The notes under the pieces: generated by a model | Database searches by the model: none | What the model was told of the DNA's origin: nothing | Seen by the model: the letters and a program-made list of their open reading frames with translations, nothing else | Translations under genes and position numbers: made by a program | DNA from: Phycisphaerae bacterium | GTDB taxonomy: Bacteria > Planctomycetota > Phycisphaerae > Sedimentisphaerales > Anaerohalosphaeraceae | Length of the DNA: 41,613 nucleotides | Assembly (NCBI GenBank): GCA_018433925.1 | Contig: JAHDQI010000125.1 | Span: 1-41,613, forward strand | Direction: 5' to 3' | Shown: in pieces, positions 9,608-17,595 of the stretch | Numbering within the stretch: the stretch's first letter is position 1 | How the letters are laid out: each line of letters begins with the position of its first letter

Positions 9608-9660
9608 TAACACAAGAGTTTAAAGCATGTGATATATTGTTAAATTGAATTTGATATATT
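9597..9660 (+). repeat. Helically phased GATATATT direct repeats (candidate autoregulatory operators)
   Basis: CGATATATT at 9597-9605, TGATATATT at 9630-9638 and TGATATATT at 9652-9660 are spaced 33 and 22 bp apart, i.e. three and two helical turns. The first overlaps the -10 of the regulator promoter and the others lie in its leader. The same word occurs as an inverted pair at 9430-9463. Regulator autoregulation is inference; AT-rich composition makes chance matches more likely. Confidence 0.4.
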
Positions 9661-9674
9661 TTGAGGATTTTGGC

Positions 9675-10763
9675 GTGCCAACAATAATATCAAAACCAAG
9701 CCATGCAATTTCATCTGTCATTTCTCAATTAGAAGAAGATATCAAAAAACACGGCCTCAAAGCAGGCGACCGTCTGCAGCCGGTCCGTGATCTTGCCGCC
9801 CGATATGGCGTCTCTTATGTAACGATGCAAAAATCCGTCAACCTGCTTAATCACAAAGGATTGTTGGAGGTTAAGCGGGGCTCCGGTGTATTTGTAAAAG
9901 CACAAAGCGGAAACAATGGTTCTGATGAAAGGGGATTTATTTTTTACTTAATTCTCGCCGGCTATGATTGCGACATGGCTCGGTTTCCGGTCTATGCAAA
10001 GATGCTTTACGGAATTGAAAATGAAGTTGCAAATTTCGGCGGAAAGTTAGTTGTAGTCAGGGTGGCAAATGAAACTGAAGTTGAAAAAATAGACGGGGAC
10101 GCAGACGGTTATTTACTGTTCTGGAATGATGAAATGCCCACTTTAAAAGAGAGATTGCATGGAAAGCCATGCGTATGGCTCATGGGAATAGACAAACAAT
10201 GGGGGGATCATATCACCTTTAATGATTTCAGCGTCGGCAAAGTAGTGTGTGAATACTTCTCGGATAAAAAATACAGCAAGGTTGCCTACGTCGGCGCGGG
10301 GCTGGGAGCCAATCATGAACGAAAGGTAGGGTTTGAGTACTATGCCAAGCGAAGGGGATTAGACATCACTTATATGCTGGATGAAAAAGCGATTGAAAAA
10401 GGAAAGCTGGGGGATCGTTTTAACAGCACAATTATTGATCGCTGGCTGGATTGTATATTGGATCCGGCGGAGCGATATGACGCTGTTTTCGTAGAGATGG
10501 ATTCCATGGCTGTCTGGGTATACAACGCCATGGAAAGACGCGGAGTTTCCGTTGGCAAAGACATTGAGATCGTAGGCTGCAATTGCGAAGAAAGTCTTTT
10601 GTCGAGTCTTCCGAAGATGCCCACCACCGTGGATATCCATTCCGAGGAAATCGGTGCGATGGGCATTGAACATATTCTGTGGAGAAAAAGAAATCTTTCG
10701 GCAGATCGAAGAGTCATCAAGATTGAACCCTCGATCCGAGTCTTTCAGGATGATATGAAATAG
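9675..10763 (+). CDS. GntR-family transcriptional regulator with LacI-type sensor domain
   Basis: 362 residues from GTG 9675, chosen because TGAGGA sits at the right distance; a TTG at 9645 extends the frame by 10 residues but has no ribosome site. Residues about 5-75 form a GntR winged helix-turn-helix (GLKAGDRLQPVRDLAARYGVS, HKGLLEVKRGSGVFVK pattern). Residues about 85-355 resemble the LacI/periplasmic-binding fold (KVAYVGAG, ERKVGFEYYAKRRG, DAVFVEMDSMAVWVYNAME, VGCNCEE). This is the AraR-like combination, which normally binds a sugar that releases DNA. It is the first plus-strand gene before the long glycan run and probably controls it. The ligand is unknown. The promoter and phased repeats just upstream suggest self-regulation. 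Confidence 0.9.
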   Translation: MPTIISKPSHAISSVISQLEEDIKKHGLKAGDRLQPVRDLAARYGVSYVTMQKSVNLLNHKGLLEVKRGSGVFVKAQSGNNGSDERGFIFYLILAGYDCDMARFPVYAKMLYGIENEVANFGGKLVVVRVANETEVEKIDGDADGYLLFWNDEMPTLKERLHGKPCVWLMGIDKQWGDHITFNDFSVGKVVCEYFSDKKYSKVAYVGAGLGANHERKVGFEYYAKRRGLDITYMLDEKAIEKGKLGDRFNSTIIDRWLDCILDPAERYDAVFVEMDSMAVWVYNAMERRGVSVGKDIEIVGCNCEESLLSSLPKMPTTVDIHSEEIGAMGIEHILWRKRNLSADRRVIKIEPSIRVFQDDMK

Positions 10764-10830
10764 GAAAACGGATCCAGCCATAACCGCCGTGCAGATCATT
10801 ACAAAGAGAGTCAAGAGCAGGAACGTAGCG

Positions 10831-10843
10831 GGTATTTGATACC
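10831..10843 (+). promoter_or_regulatory. Palindromic operator-like site
   Basis: GGTAT-TTG-ATACC is a perfect 5-bp dyad with a 3-nt centre, 30 bp before the ATG of the first secreted-protein gene, in the 110-bp gap after the regulator gene. It could bind the upstream regulator, or form a small mRNA hairpin. No clear -10/-35 pair was found around it. Confidence 0.3.
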
Positions 10844-10873
10844 TTAAACATATTTTGTTTGGAGGATTGTGTT

Positions 10874-12013
10874 ATGAAGAGAAACAGTATGTTGTTCATG
10901 GCAGTATCCGTTCTTTCCGTACTGATCCTGATCCCGGATGCCAAAGCGAATGTTCTGATTGGGATTCGCGGCATTGACGGGGATGTCCATGACGGATGGC
11001 AGGTCTTTGATTATGATGGGACATATGTTGACGGGAGTGAGGTGGTGGTAACACAGCCGGCCATGCTGTGGTCCAGTCGATATCTCTCAGGGTATACGAT
11101 CAAGCCCGGCGACGGATTTAAAACCGTTACCGCCCTGGTAACGCGGGATGACTTCAACAATCAATATCAGTTTCTGACACGCTGGGAAATCGCAGATGCC
11201 AATGTTGTGGAGGTCTTAGAGGTCGGCATGAACTCGTTTCATTTATGGTATACACAATATCAACTCTTTGATGCCGCCTACCTTCAGGATGTCGGCGGAG
11301 ATCCGGTATGGGCCTATGCGGTCAGCAAGAAACCGGCTTATGATCGCGAGGACATGGCCTACGGAGCTCTTCTGGACGGCAGTTTGGTGGGTGAATACGC
11401 GATGGATTTCGGGCCCTATTATACGAATACGTCATCGCGAATATGGAAAGGGATGGCCTACGATGGCACCACAAACACCGCTTATGTGTCCACGACCACA
11501 ACGTGGGGCGAGGTGGGTCTGGATACGATCAGGATGTATGCGGTTTCCGGACACCACTGGGCTTTTGAAGGAGAGGTATCCGTTCCCGAAGAATGGACAT
11601 CCTACTGCAAAATCGCAGCGATGTCAGTCGGTCCTGACTACAATTTTGACGGCGACAAAGATTTGTACGTAGCTGTGCGAAATCGTACGGACATGCTTCC
11701 GATTGCCTATCGTGGCGGCGCAGACTTCTGGGCGGTTCTTGATATAGACCCTGTAGAAGAAGAGTATGGGCTCTCCCAGGTCTTTGCCTCGGATCCCATC
11801 GAAACCCTCGGTGAAGTCTTTGGCATCGCGGTAGATCCCAATGAAATAATCCCCGAACCCGCCAACTGCGGAGACCCGGGTACGGTATACCTGTCCGGAG
11901 ATATCAATAAGGATTGCCGTGTCGGGATAGACGATATCGGCAGGATGGTTTCAGATTGGCTCAAATGCACTGATCCGGCTATCTTGGAATGCAGCCAGTA
12001 TTATCCGGATTAA
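10874..12013 (+). CDS. Secreted protein with C-terminal dockerin-like tail (paralogue A)
   Basis: 379 residues from ATG 10874, which has GGAGG eight bases upstream. The signal peptide (MKRNSMLFMAVS...DAKA) precedes NVLIGIRGIDG. The body is rich in W, Y, G and D and repeats strand-like blocks. It contains an acidic DYNFDGDKDLYVAV segment like the calcium loops of FG-GAP/VCBS blades, so a beta-propeller-like fold is plausible. The tail (CGDPGTVYLSGDINKDC, then WLKCTDP) has a single DxNxDxxxxxxD calcium loop and four Cys. I recognise no catalytic family. It shares architecture and motif order with the next gene, its tandem paralogue. Probably an extracellular or surface glycan-binding protein. 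Confidence 0.85.
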   Translation: MKRNSMLFMAVSVLSVLILIPDAKANVLIGIRGIDGDVHDGWQVFDYDGTYVDGSEVVVTQPAMLWSSRYLSGYTIKPGDGFKTVTALVTRDDFNNQYQFLTRWEIADANVVEVLEVGMNSFHLWYTQYQLFDAAYLQDVGGDPVWAYAVSKKPAYDREDMAYGALLDGSLVGEYAMDFGPYYTNTSSRIWKGMAYDGTTNTAYVSTTTTWGEVGLDTIRMYAVSGHHWAFEGEVSVPEEWTSYCKIAAMSVGPDYNFDGDKDLYVAVRNRTDMLPIAYRGGADFWAVLDIDPVEEEYGLSQVFASDPIETLGEVFGIAVDPNEIIPEPANCGDPGTVYLSGDINKDCRVGIDDIGRMVSDWLKCTDPAILECSQYYPD

Positions 12014-12057
12014 TCTTGTACAAAGAGATCAAACAATACACAGATAAGGAGAATGGC

Positions 12058-13203
12058 ATGAATAAAAAACAGATCGGGATAGGCACGTTACTGATTCCCC
12101 TGCTCATTTTTGTGGTTCAATCAAAGGCCAATGTCTTGATAGGAATTCGCGGCATTGACGGAGGCATTTATGACGGATGGCGGGTTTACAATTTCGACGG
12201 AAACATGGTTCCTGACAGCGAAGTACAGGTCACCTGGCCGGCCGTCGCCTGGAATTCAAGATACCTTGCCGGCTATTCCATTAAACCGGGATCAGGATTC
12301 TTTACGGTAACGGCCCTGTGTACCCGGGACGATCTCAGCAATCAGTTTCATTTTTTGATTAAAATGGATATCTCTAACGGAACGGTATTGTCTTCCGTTC
12401 AGGGAGACAAAAATTCCTTCAACAGCTTTTTTGGAACGTGGGCGCATTACGACGCAACCTACCTGGACGATGTGGACGGAGTGCCCGTCTGGGGATATGC
12501 CGTGACCAAAAAAGAACCTTATGAGCGCGGCAATATTGCCTGGGGTGTTCTAATGGACGGCAATATCGGCGATGCGATGGAGTTCGGGCCGTATTACGAA
12601 ACGGACCCGAATGTTACCCGGCCCTGGTTTGGCCTGGCTTACGACCCGGATACTCAGTTGGCGTATGTTTCTACAACGCCCTACGAAGATGAGTATGGGC
12701 GTGATACAATCCAAATATATTCCGTCGAATCCGAACACCTCTGGACTTTTCTGGGTGAGGTTTATGTCCCCGCCGAATGGACTGCCGCGACCGATATCGT
12801 GGCGATGTCCGTGGGCGGAGACTATAACGATGATGGAGACAAAGAGTTGTATGTCGCCGTTCAAAATCGAACAGATCCCAATTCCGTGGGGTATGCCGAG
12901 GGAAAAGATTTTTGGACAGTTCTTGACGTCGATTTCAATGGCGACGAATGGATACTGACCCAACTCAGCGATCCCTTCCTTGTGGATCTGCCAAACGGAG
13001 GAGATATTTTCGGGATCGCGCTGGATGCGAATATGCCGACCGGGCTTGCCCCCCTGTGCGGAAGCGCGGGAACCGTGTATTTATCCGGCGATGTGAACCG
13101 GGACTGTTATGTAAACCTCAAGGATTATGTTTTGATTGCTGAACAATGGTTACTGTGTACGGATCCGGCCCTGCCGGAATGTGATGTGAACTGGAAACAT
13201 TAA
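12058..13203 (+). CDS. Secreted protein with C-terminal dockerin-like tail (paralogue B)
   Basis: 381 residues from ATG 12058 (AGGAG at 12047-12051). Signal peptide MNKKQIGIG...QSKA, then NVLIGIRGIDGG, the same mature start as the gene before it. Matching blocks follow in the same order: DGW-V-N-DG, W-SRYL-GYSIKPG, DAT-L-DV-GVPVWGYAV, AYVSTT, DYNDDGDKELYVAV. The dockerin-like tail (LCGSAGTVYLSGDVNRDC, WLLCTDPALPEC) ends the protein. Tandem duplication followed by strong divergence is evident. The two genes are 44 bp apart and probably cotranscribed. Function unknown; it could bind or sense glycan at the cell surface. Confidence 0.85.
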   Translation: MNKKQIGIGTLLIPLLIFVVQSKANVLIGIRGIDGGIYDGWRVYNFDGNMVPDSEVQVTWPAVAWNSRYLAGYSIKPGSGFFTVTALCTRDDLSNQFHFLIKMDISNGTVLSSVQGDKNSFNSFFGTWAHYDATYLDDVDGVPVWGYAVTKKEPYERGNIAWGVLMDGNIGDAMEFGPYYETDPNVTRPWFGLAYDPDTQLAYVSTTPYEDEYGRDTIQIYSVESEHLWTFLGEVYVPAEWTAATDIVAMSVGGDYNDDGDKELYVAVQNRTDPNSVGYAEGKDFWTVLDVDFNGDEWILTQLSDPFLVDLPNGGDIFGIALDANMPTGLAPLCGSAGTVYLSGDVNRDCYVNLKDYVLIAEQWLLCTDPALPECDVNWKH

Positions 13204-13221
13204 TTTGTGGAGGATGTAACG

Positions 13222-13890
13222 ATGAAAACGATGGGTTGTGTGTTAGGGATGTTGGCCGTCGCCTCAATGGCTCACGGCGCTTACCTGGAATGGAATCCCG
13301 GCGGGGAAGGGATTGTTGCGGCCACGGCTTCAAGTTATTTTACTTCGGGCAGCATTGGAGCTCTTCTTCCCGAGTACACCGTCAATGGAGCCGGAATGCA
13401 TGAGGATGACACCCACATGAACAGTTGGGCGGCCATTCACTGGATGTGCAATAACGGCAACAGCCAATCCGCCTGGATTCAATATGAATTTGACAAAGCC
13501 TATGAGTTGGGCGACCTGTATGTGTGGAATTACAACCATGCTTTCGCATCCGGCAATGAGCTGGATCGCGGAATGCGGACCGTTCGAATTACCTACTCTG
13601 CGGACGGTATTGAATTTACGGAATTGGGTGTCTTTGAATTGGCAATGGCAACCGGCGAGTATCGGTATGCCCATAATACGGTGGTGGATTTTGCAGGGGC
13701 CAGCGCTCAGTATGTCAACCTTGCAGTTGTTGTAGGCGATGATCCGGAAAATCCGGTACACAACTGGGGCGATCCGACCTACACCGCTTTGAGTGAAGTG
13801 CGGTTTAATCTGGTCCCGGAACCGGCCACCCTGGCCCTGCTCGGCGGCGGGGTTCTTGCTGTGATTCGCAGGAAACGAAGAGTCAACTAA
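13222..13890 (+). CDS. PEP-CTERM protein with discoidin-like (F5/8 type C-like) domain
   Basis: 222 residues from ATG 13222 (GGAGG eight bases upstream). Signal peptide MKTMGCVLGMLAVASMAHG-A. Residues about 20-190 form a beta-sandwich-like module starting LEWNPGGEG and containing the paired W-I-H-W, W-I-QYEFDKAYELGDLYVWNYNH and GMRTVRITYSADG segments, typical of F5/8 type C carbohydrate-binding folds. The end (VPEPATLALLGGG, hydrophobic stretch, RRKRR) is a classical PEP-CTERM sorting signal, processed by an exosortase in other bacteria. The same module occurs at 16820-17554 and in the C-terminal part of 17596-20247, where a dockerin-like tail replaces the PEP-CTERM. Likely a surface-anchored glycan-binding protein. 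Confidence 0.88.
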   Translation: MKTMGCVLGMLAVASMAHGAYLEWNPGGEGIVAATASSYFTSGSIGALLPEYTVNGAGMHEDDTHMNSWAAIHWMCNNGNSQSAWIQYEFDKAYELGDLYVWNYNHAFASGNELDRGMRTVRITYSADGIEFTELGVFELAMATGEYRYAHNTVVDFAGASAQYVNLAVVVGDDPENPVHNWGDPTYTALSEVRFNLVPEPATLALLGGGVLAVIRRKRRVN

Positions 13891-13902
13891 AAACAGAAAA
13901 AC

Positions 13903-13951
13903 CGGGGAGTGACAGTCTGAGCTTGTATCCGATTAGGACTGTCACTCTCCG
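13903..13951. terminator. Strong intergenic hairpin (15-bp stem)
   Basis: Bases 13903-13917 pair with 13937-13951, including a perfect 11-bp core GAGTGACAGTC / GACTGTCACTC and one G-T pair, with a 19-nt loop. On the plus strand no T-run follows; instead an A-rich stretch (AAAAACAGAAAAACC) precedes it, so it reads as a factor-independent terminator for the minus strand. For the plus operon it may be an mRNA processing or 3'-protective stem between the PEP-CTERM and pseudopilin genes. Confidence 0.55.
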
Positions 13952-13979
13952 CTGAGAATTCCATGTTTGGAGCGGCACT

Positions 13980-14696
13980 ATGAGAATCAGAAAAGGATTT
14001 ACGCTTATCGAGTTGCTTGTAGTGATTTCAATTATCGCTTTATTGCTGTCTATCATTTTGCCTTCTCTGCGGCTGGCAAAGGAAACGAGCCGGTCTTTGG
14101 TATGCAAAACAAGATTGAAAGAAATTGGCCTGGGGCTGTATTTTTATGGCAATAATTATGACGAATGTTTCCCGTCCAATGATGTGTTGTCGGGACAGAT
14201 GAATAATCTCAACCTGGGCGGAACGACCAATGTAGCCGAATACATGTTTCCGGATCGCCTGATGACGATGGTCAATCCCTATCTGGCGGGCCTGGGCGCA
14301 TTAACCAAAGGGGGATTCATCGAAGATACCGAAATTTTTTACTGCCCCACGGAAAAGAAGGAGGACTATGACTTTGTAGCCAGAGAAAATTACAGTTCCT
14401 ACAGCTATCGCGGAACGACATCAACATGGCTGGCGTCAAACTGGTGGAATTGTTATGGAGCGGACAAGACAACCAATCGAATGCGCGCCATGGTCAGCGA
14501 TCATTTTACCCGGGACGAGGGGCCGCACTCGTTCGGAAGAATTTTTAACCTGTGGTATTCAGACGGCCACGTCGGCCAATTTGAATTTGATCAATACAAC
14601 CATCCTGAAATTGCAAATTTCTCAACGGATTTCAAACGCCAGGAGGTCTGGGAATTGATGAATCCAACAAGGCGAGGGCAAAATAATAACTGGTAA
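13980..14696 (+). CDS. Type II secretion / type IV pilin-like prepilin (pseudopilin)
   Basis: 238 residues from ATG 13980. The N-terminus MRIRKG-FTLIELLVVISII is a class III signal: short basic leader, Gly at -1, Phe at +1 and Glu at +5, then a long hydrophobic helix to about residue 30. A prepilin peptidase should cleave after Gly6. The rest is a globular domain with few Cys and a late W-YSDGHVGQFEF motif, the DG-H pattern common near the end of planctomycete pseudopilins. No other pilus or secretion genes are nearby; such orphan pseudopilins are abundant in Planctomycetota. Lying in the glycan run suggests a surface or periplasmic role with the neighbouring secreted proteins, but that is inference. 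Confidence 0.9.
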   Translation: MRIRKGFTLIELLVVISIIALLLSIILPSLRLAKETSRSLVCKTRLKEIGLGLYFYGNNYDECFPSNDVLSGQMNNLNLGGTTNVAEYMFPDRLMTMVNPYLAGLGALTKGGFIEDTEIFYCPTEKKEDYDFVARENYSSYSYRGTTSTWLASNWWNCYGADKTTNRMRAMVSDHFTRDEGPHSFGRIFNLWYSDGHVGQFEFDQYNHPEIANFSTDFKRQEVWELMNPTRRGQNNNW

Positions 14697-14760
14697 CAGG
14701 GGCCGGGCAGAGGCGGCGGCGTAATGGTATAACCGCATTTCTCACGAGTCTATAGAGACG

Positions 14761-14788
14761 CCGTTCCCGGGGACGGGAAGACGGTTTT
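14761..14788 (+). terminator. Candidate intrinsic terminator after the pseudopilin gene
   Basis: CCGT-t-CCCG-GGGA-CGGG-aag-ACGG followed by TTTTATAAA can fold as a G/C-rich stem with an asymmetric bulge, then a short T-run. It sits in the 128-bp gap before the first large toroid gene, so it may end or attenuate the upstream transcript. Confidence 0.42.
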
Positions 14789-14824
14789 ATAAACGGAATT
14801 CATGAATTAAATGAAAGCCAGGAT

Positions 14825-16807
14825 ATGTACGCGGTGTTAAAATGGGTACTATTGGGAGTGTTGTTTTGCGGCGGCCATCCCTATTTAAATGCGGCCGAGA
14901 CCGAACCGAACGATCCTCCTGCACCTGAAAACCGAAAGCACAATCGCCCGGCCGAATTATGGCAGTACTATATGTACGGCATGGTGGATTATTTTGCCGA
15001 ACCCGTAGCCATTGAAGCGTTGTTTGGGCCTGACCAGGACCGAAGCAAATGGCTCGTAAAGGGGCATCCGATCCATAATCCTTATAAACAATCTGAGGCG
15101 CCTGCGTTGATGCTTCAGGGAACCAGCGAGTTCATGTCCGGAAAGCCGCTGTCGATCAAAATGGAGAAGGTGCACGGCAGAACGGTTCGAATTTATTTCT
15201 GGGAAAAAGGAATTGAGGCAGGCCGGGAAGAATCGCTGAATAGCTGGGGCGATCCGCCGGACGTATATATCTATATTAAAAATGCAGAAAATGAGACCGT
15301 GTCATTTAAGTTCCTGCATCTGGGCACGCAGGGGACCTTTCCCTGGCATTGCTATTACGGGGAAACATTTGTGCCGAAAACAGCCGCAGGGATTTACTTG
15401 AAATTTCTCAACCGGCACGGGGACAGGGTATTTTTTTCGAATCTGTCATGGGAGATTGTAACAAAAGAGAATGCCCTGGATGAGTTGAATGAAAAACAAG
15501 ATCCGGTTACAGGAAGTCTTGCCTATAATCCGTATTATGACGATTATAATTTTTCACTGATTTATGGCAGGGCCGACCGTTATAAATGGAACTTCTGGAA
15601 GGGTGTCAACGGCGGCCTGAAGGGCAACCAATACGATATCCGAACCCGGGCGGGTTTGCGGAAGTATTTTACTGAAAAAGTGCTGATCGACGCCGATCAC
15701 ATGAATCACGGGGTCATGTATCTTGCGGATCGTTACAACTGGGGCAAACAGCGAAACGTGCTTCCCGACGGCATGGAAGACGGCTGGCTGGAATGCCTTG
15801 CGGAACTTGTTATTGGAGCCCAGGACCCTGACACCGGCTATTGGGGAACCAAAGGATTTCCATTGAGCATGGGCATGACCTTTCATATAACAGAAGGGTT
15901 ATTTGACTACTACGGCGTAGAACACCCCGATCGCCCGAGCCGGGAACGAAACAGCATCCGTCATATGGGGATCAAAGAAATTCCTCTGGCGGATAAGATT
16001 GTCGAAACAACCCTGAACATGCAGGCCGGTTATATTGACGAGGACGGCGTTGAGCGAAAAGCCGGCTGGCCCAGGCACGCATACAATTTTACGGAGAATC
16101 CAAACAGCGAAAAACAGCGAGGCTCGCTTATTGTGTGTGCCAATGCAATGTGGATGATGCGCCGGATGGAACGATTTGTTCAGCCGCCTCTCCAACAAAA
16201 AATATATGATTCATCCAAAGCAGCCATTCGATACATACTGCGCAAATGCGTTCTTGACAGCGGTCTCTATCTTCAGTCAGATACGGACAGGGAGATTACA
16301 AGCGGCGAGTATTTTATGGAATGGATATTGGACCATACAAATTATCTTGAGCGGAAGATAGTTGAGAACATTCCCGAGCCGGAAATGACCGCCAGAAAAC
16401 AGAATGACGTTTTGATTATCGAGTGGGGCAATCCCCTGCCGGAACAGAACTGTGTGCGGGTCTATGCCGCCTCGAAACACAGGAAAGGAGCTGATTTGAA
16501 CGAATCAGACCTTGTTGGGATAATCCATCGAACGGGGCACAGGATTTATGAAATGGATCCGCTGCTCGTGGCCAGAAAAATAAGCATCGCTTCAAAGGAG
16601 CACTGGGGAAAGGGATTTGAAAAACAGGAGGGTTACCTGGGCTGGAAAATCAACGTTTTAACGCCGCAGAATCTTGCCGTTGTAAAGGATGCGGCTCCTT
16701 TAGAGATTCCTATTGAAGACATGGAAAATAAGAAAATATATGTCTCGGCTGCGAATTGGTACGGAGAAGAATCCAACCCCGTATTGCTGTATAATGAATC
16801 ATTATAA
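14825..16807 (+). CDS. Secreted alpha-toroid protein, candidate polysaccharide-active enzyme (paralogue 1)
   Basis: 660 residues from ATG 14825; GTG 14834 is a possible alternative because AGGA ends only one or two bases before the ATG. Signal peptide ends near LNA-AETEP. From about 35 to 210 there is a beta-rich domain (RPAELWQYYMYG). From about 230 to 540 there is a helical region with toroid-type motifs: HGVMYLADRYNWG, DPDTGYWGTKG, FHITEGLFDYYG, and a late E-W-ILDHTNYLERKI. From about 545 a fibronectin-III-like segment (WGNPLPEQNCVRVYAAS, ESDLVGIIHRTG) leads to the end. The same order occurs in 17596-20247. No known family is recognised; the fold suggests a lyase or hydrolase, but catalytic residues cannot be assigned. 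Probably exported to the periplasm or surface. Confidence 0.82.
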   Translation: MYAVLKWVLLGVLFCGGHPYLNAAETEPNDPPAPENRKHNRPAELWQYYMYGMVDYFAEPVAIEALFGPDQDRSKWLVKGHPIHNPYKQSEAPALMLQGTSEFMSGKPLSIKMEKVHGRTVRIYFWEKGIEAGREESLNSWGDPPDVYIYIKNAENETVSFKFLHLGTQGTFPWHCYYGETFVPKTAAGIYLKFLNRHGDRVFFSNLSWEIVTKENALDELNEKQDPVTGSLAYNPYYDDYNFSLIYGRADRYKWNFWKGVNGGLKGNQYDIRTRAGLRKYFTEKVLIDADHMNHGVMYLADRYNWGKQRNVLPDGMEDGWLECLAELVIGAQDPDTGYWGTKGFPLSMGMTFHITEGLFDYYGVEHPDRPSRERNSIRHMGIKEIPLADKIVETTLNMQAGYIDEDGVERKAGWPRHAYNFTENPNSEKQRGSLIVCANAMWMMRRMERFVQPPLQQKIYDSSKAAIRYILRKCVLDSGLYLQSDTDREITSGEYFMEWILDHTNYLERKIVENIPEPEMTARKQNDVLIIEWGNPLPEQNCVRVYAASKHRKGADLNESDLVGIIHRTGHRIYEMDPLLVARKISIASKEHWGKGFEKQEGYLGWKINVLTPQNLAVVKDAAPLEIPIEDMENKKIYVSAANWYGEESNPVLLYNESL

Positions 16808-16819
16808 AAGGATATGATT

Positions 16820-17554
16820 GTGAAAAAGCCGGTTTATCTGTTACTGCTTTCGTTTGCGTTTTCCACGTCTCAGGCAGTCTATCTGGAATGGAATCCCGGC
16901 GGCGAGGGCATGATTGCCGCAACCGCCTCAAGCTACTTCACATCCGCCAATATCGGAGCGTTGCTTCCAGAGTACACCGTCAATGGGGCCGGCATGAATC
17001 CCGATGATACACATCAATGCACCTGGCAGCCGATCCACTGGGTGGCAGACAACGGCGACAGCCAGTCCTGCTGGATAAAGTTTGAGTTTGACAAGGCCTA
17101 TCGTCTCGCCGCCCTCTATGTATGGAATTACAACCATACGTTTTCTTCCGGCAACGAGCTCGATCGCGGAATGCGAAAGGTAAGAATCACTTACTCTCAG
17201 GACGATGTGAATTATTCAGAGCTGGGTGTTTATGAATTTGCGCAGGCGACCGGGGAAAATAATTACGCCTGCAATACCGTAGTGGATTTCGAAGGAAACA
17301 ATGCGAAGTATGTAACGCTTGCTGTGGTGTATGATCCCGTCAATCCGATGCACAACTGGGGGGATCCGTCCTATACCGGCCTGAGTGAAATTCGCTTCAC
17401 CCGATTGAGTGATCCTGTTTGCGGAGATCCAGGCACCGTCTATCTGGCGGGCGATCTGAATAAGAATTGCTATATAGACCTTGAGGATCTTGTACTTCTT
17501 CTTTCCAACTGGCTGAAGTGTTCGGATCCTGCCAACATCGAATGTGACTTGTAA
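16820..17554 (+). CDS. Secreted discoidin-like protein with dockerin-like tail
   Basis: 244 residues from GTG 16820, preferred because AAAAGGA ends seven bases before it; ATG 16814 is only one base from that site. The ribosome site overlaps the stop of the gene before. Signal peptide VKKPVYLLLLSFAFSTSQA. Residues about 18-195 closely match the module of 13222-13890 (LEWNPGGEG, TASSYFTS-NIGALLPEYTV, ELDRGMRKVRITYSQD, HNWGDPSYTGLSEIRF). The tail is dockerin-like (CGDPGTVYLAGDLNKNC, WLKCSDPANIEC) in place of PEP-CTERM. It lies between the two toroid genes and is likely a non-catalytic glycan-binding partner for them. Confidence 0.86.
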   Translation: MKKPVYLLLLSFAFSTSQAVYLEWNPGGEGMIAATASSYFTSANIGALLPEYTVNGAGMNPDDTHQCTWQPIHWVADNGDSQSCWIKFEFDKAYRLAALYVWNYNHTFSSGNELDRGMRKVRITYSQDDVNYSELGVYEFAQATGENNYACNTVVDFEGNNAKYVTLAVVYDPVNPMHNWGDPSYTGLSEIRFTRLSDPVCGDPGTVYLAGDLNKNCYIDLEDLVLLLSNWLKCSDPANIECDL

Positions 17555-17595
17555 GGGTCTATGAAAAGTCGTGGCCAAGAAAAGGAATAGGAATC

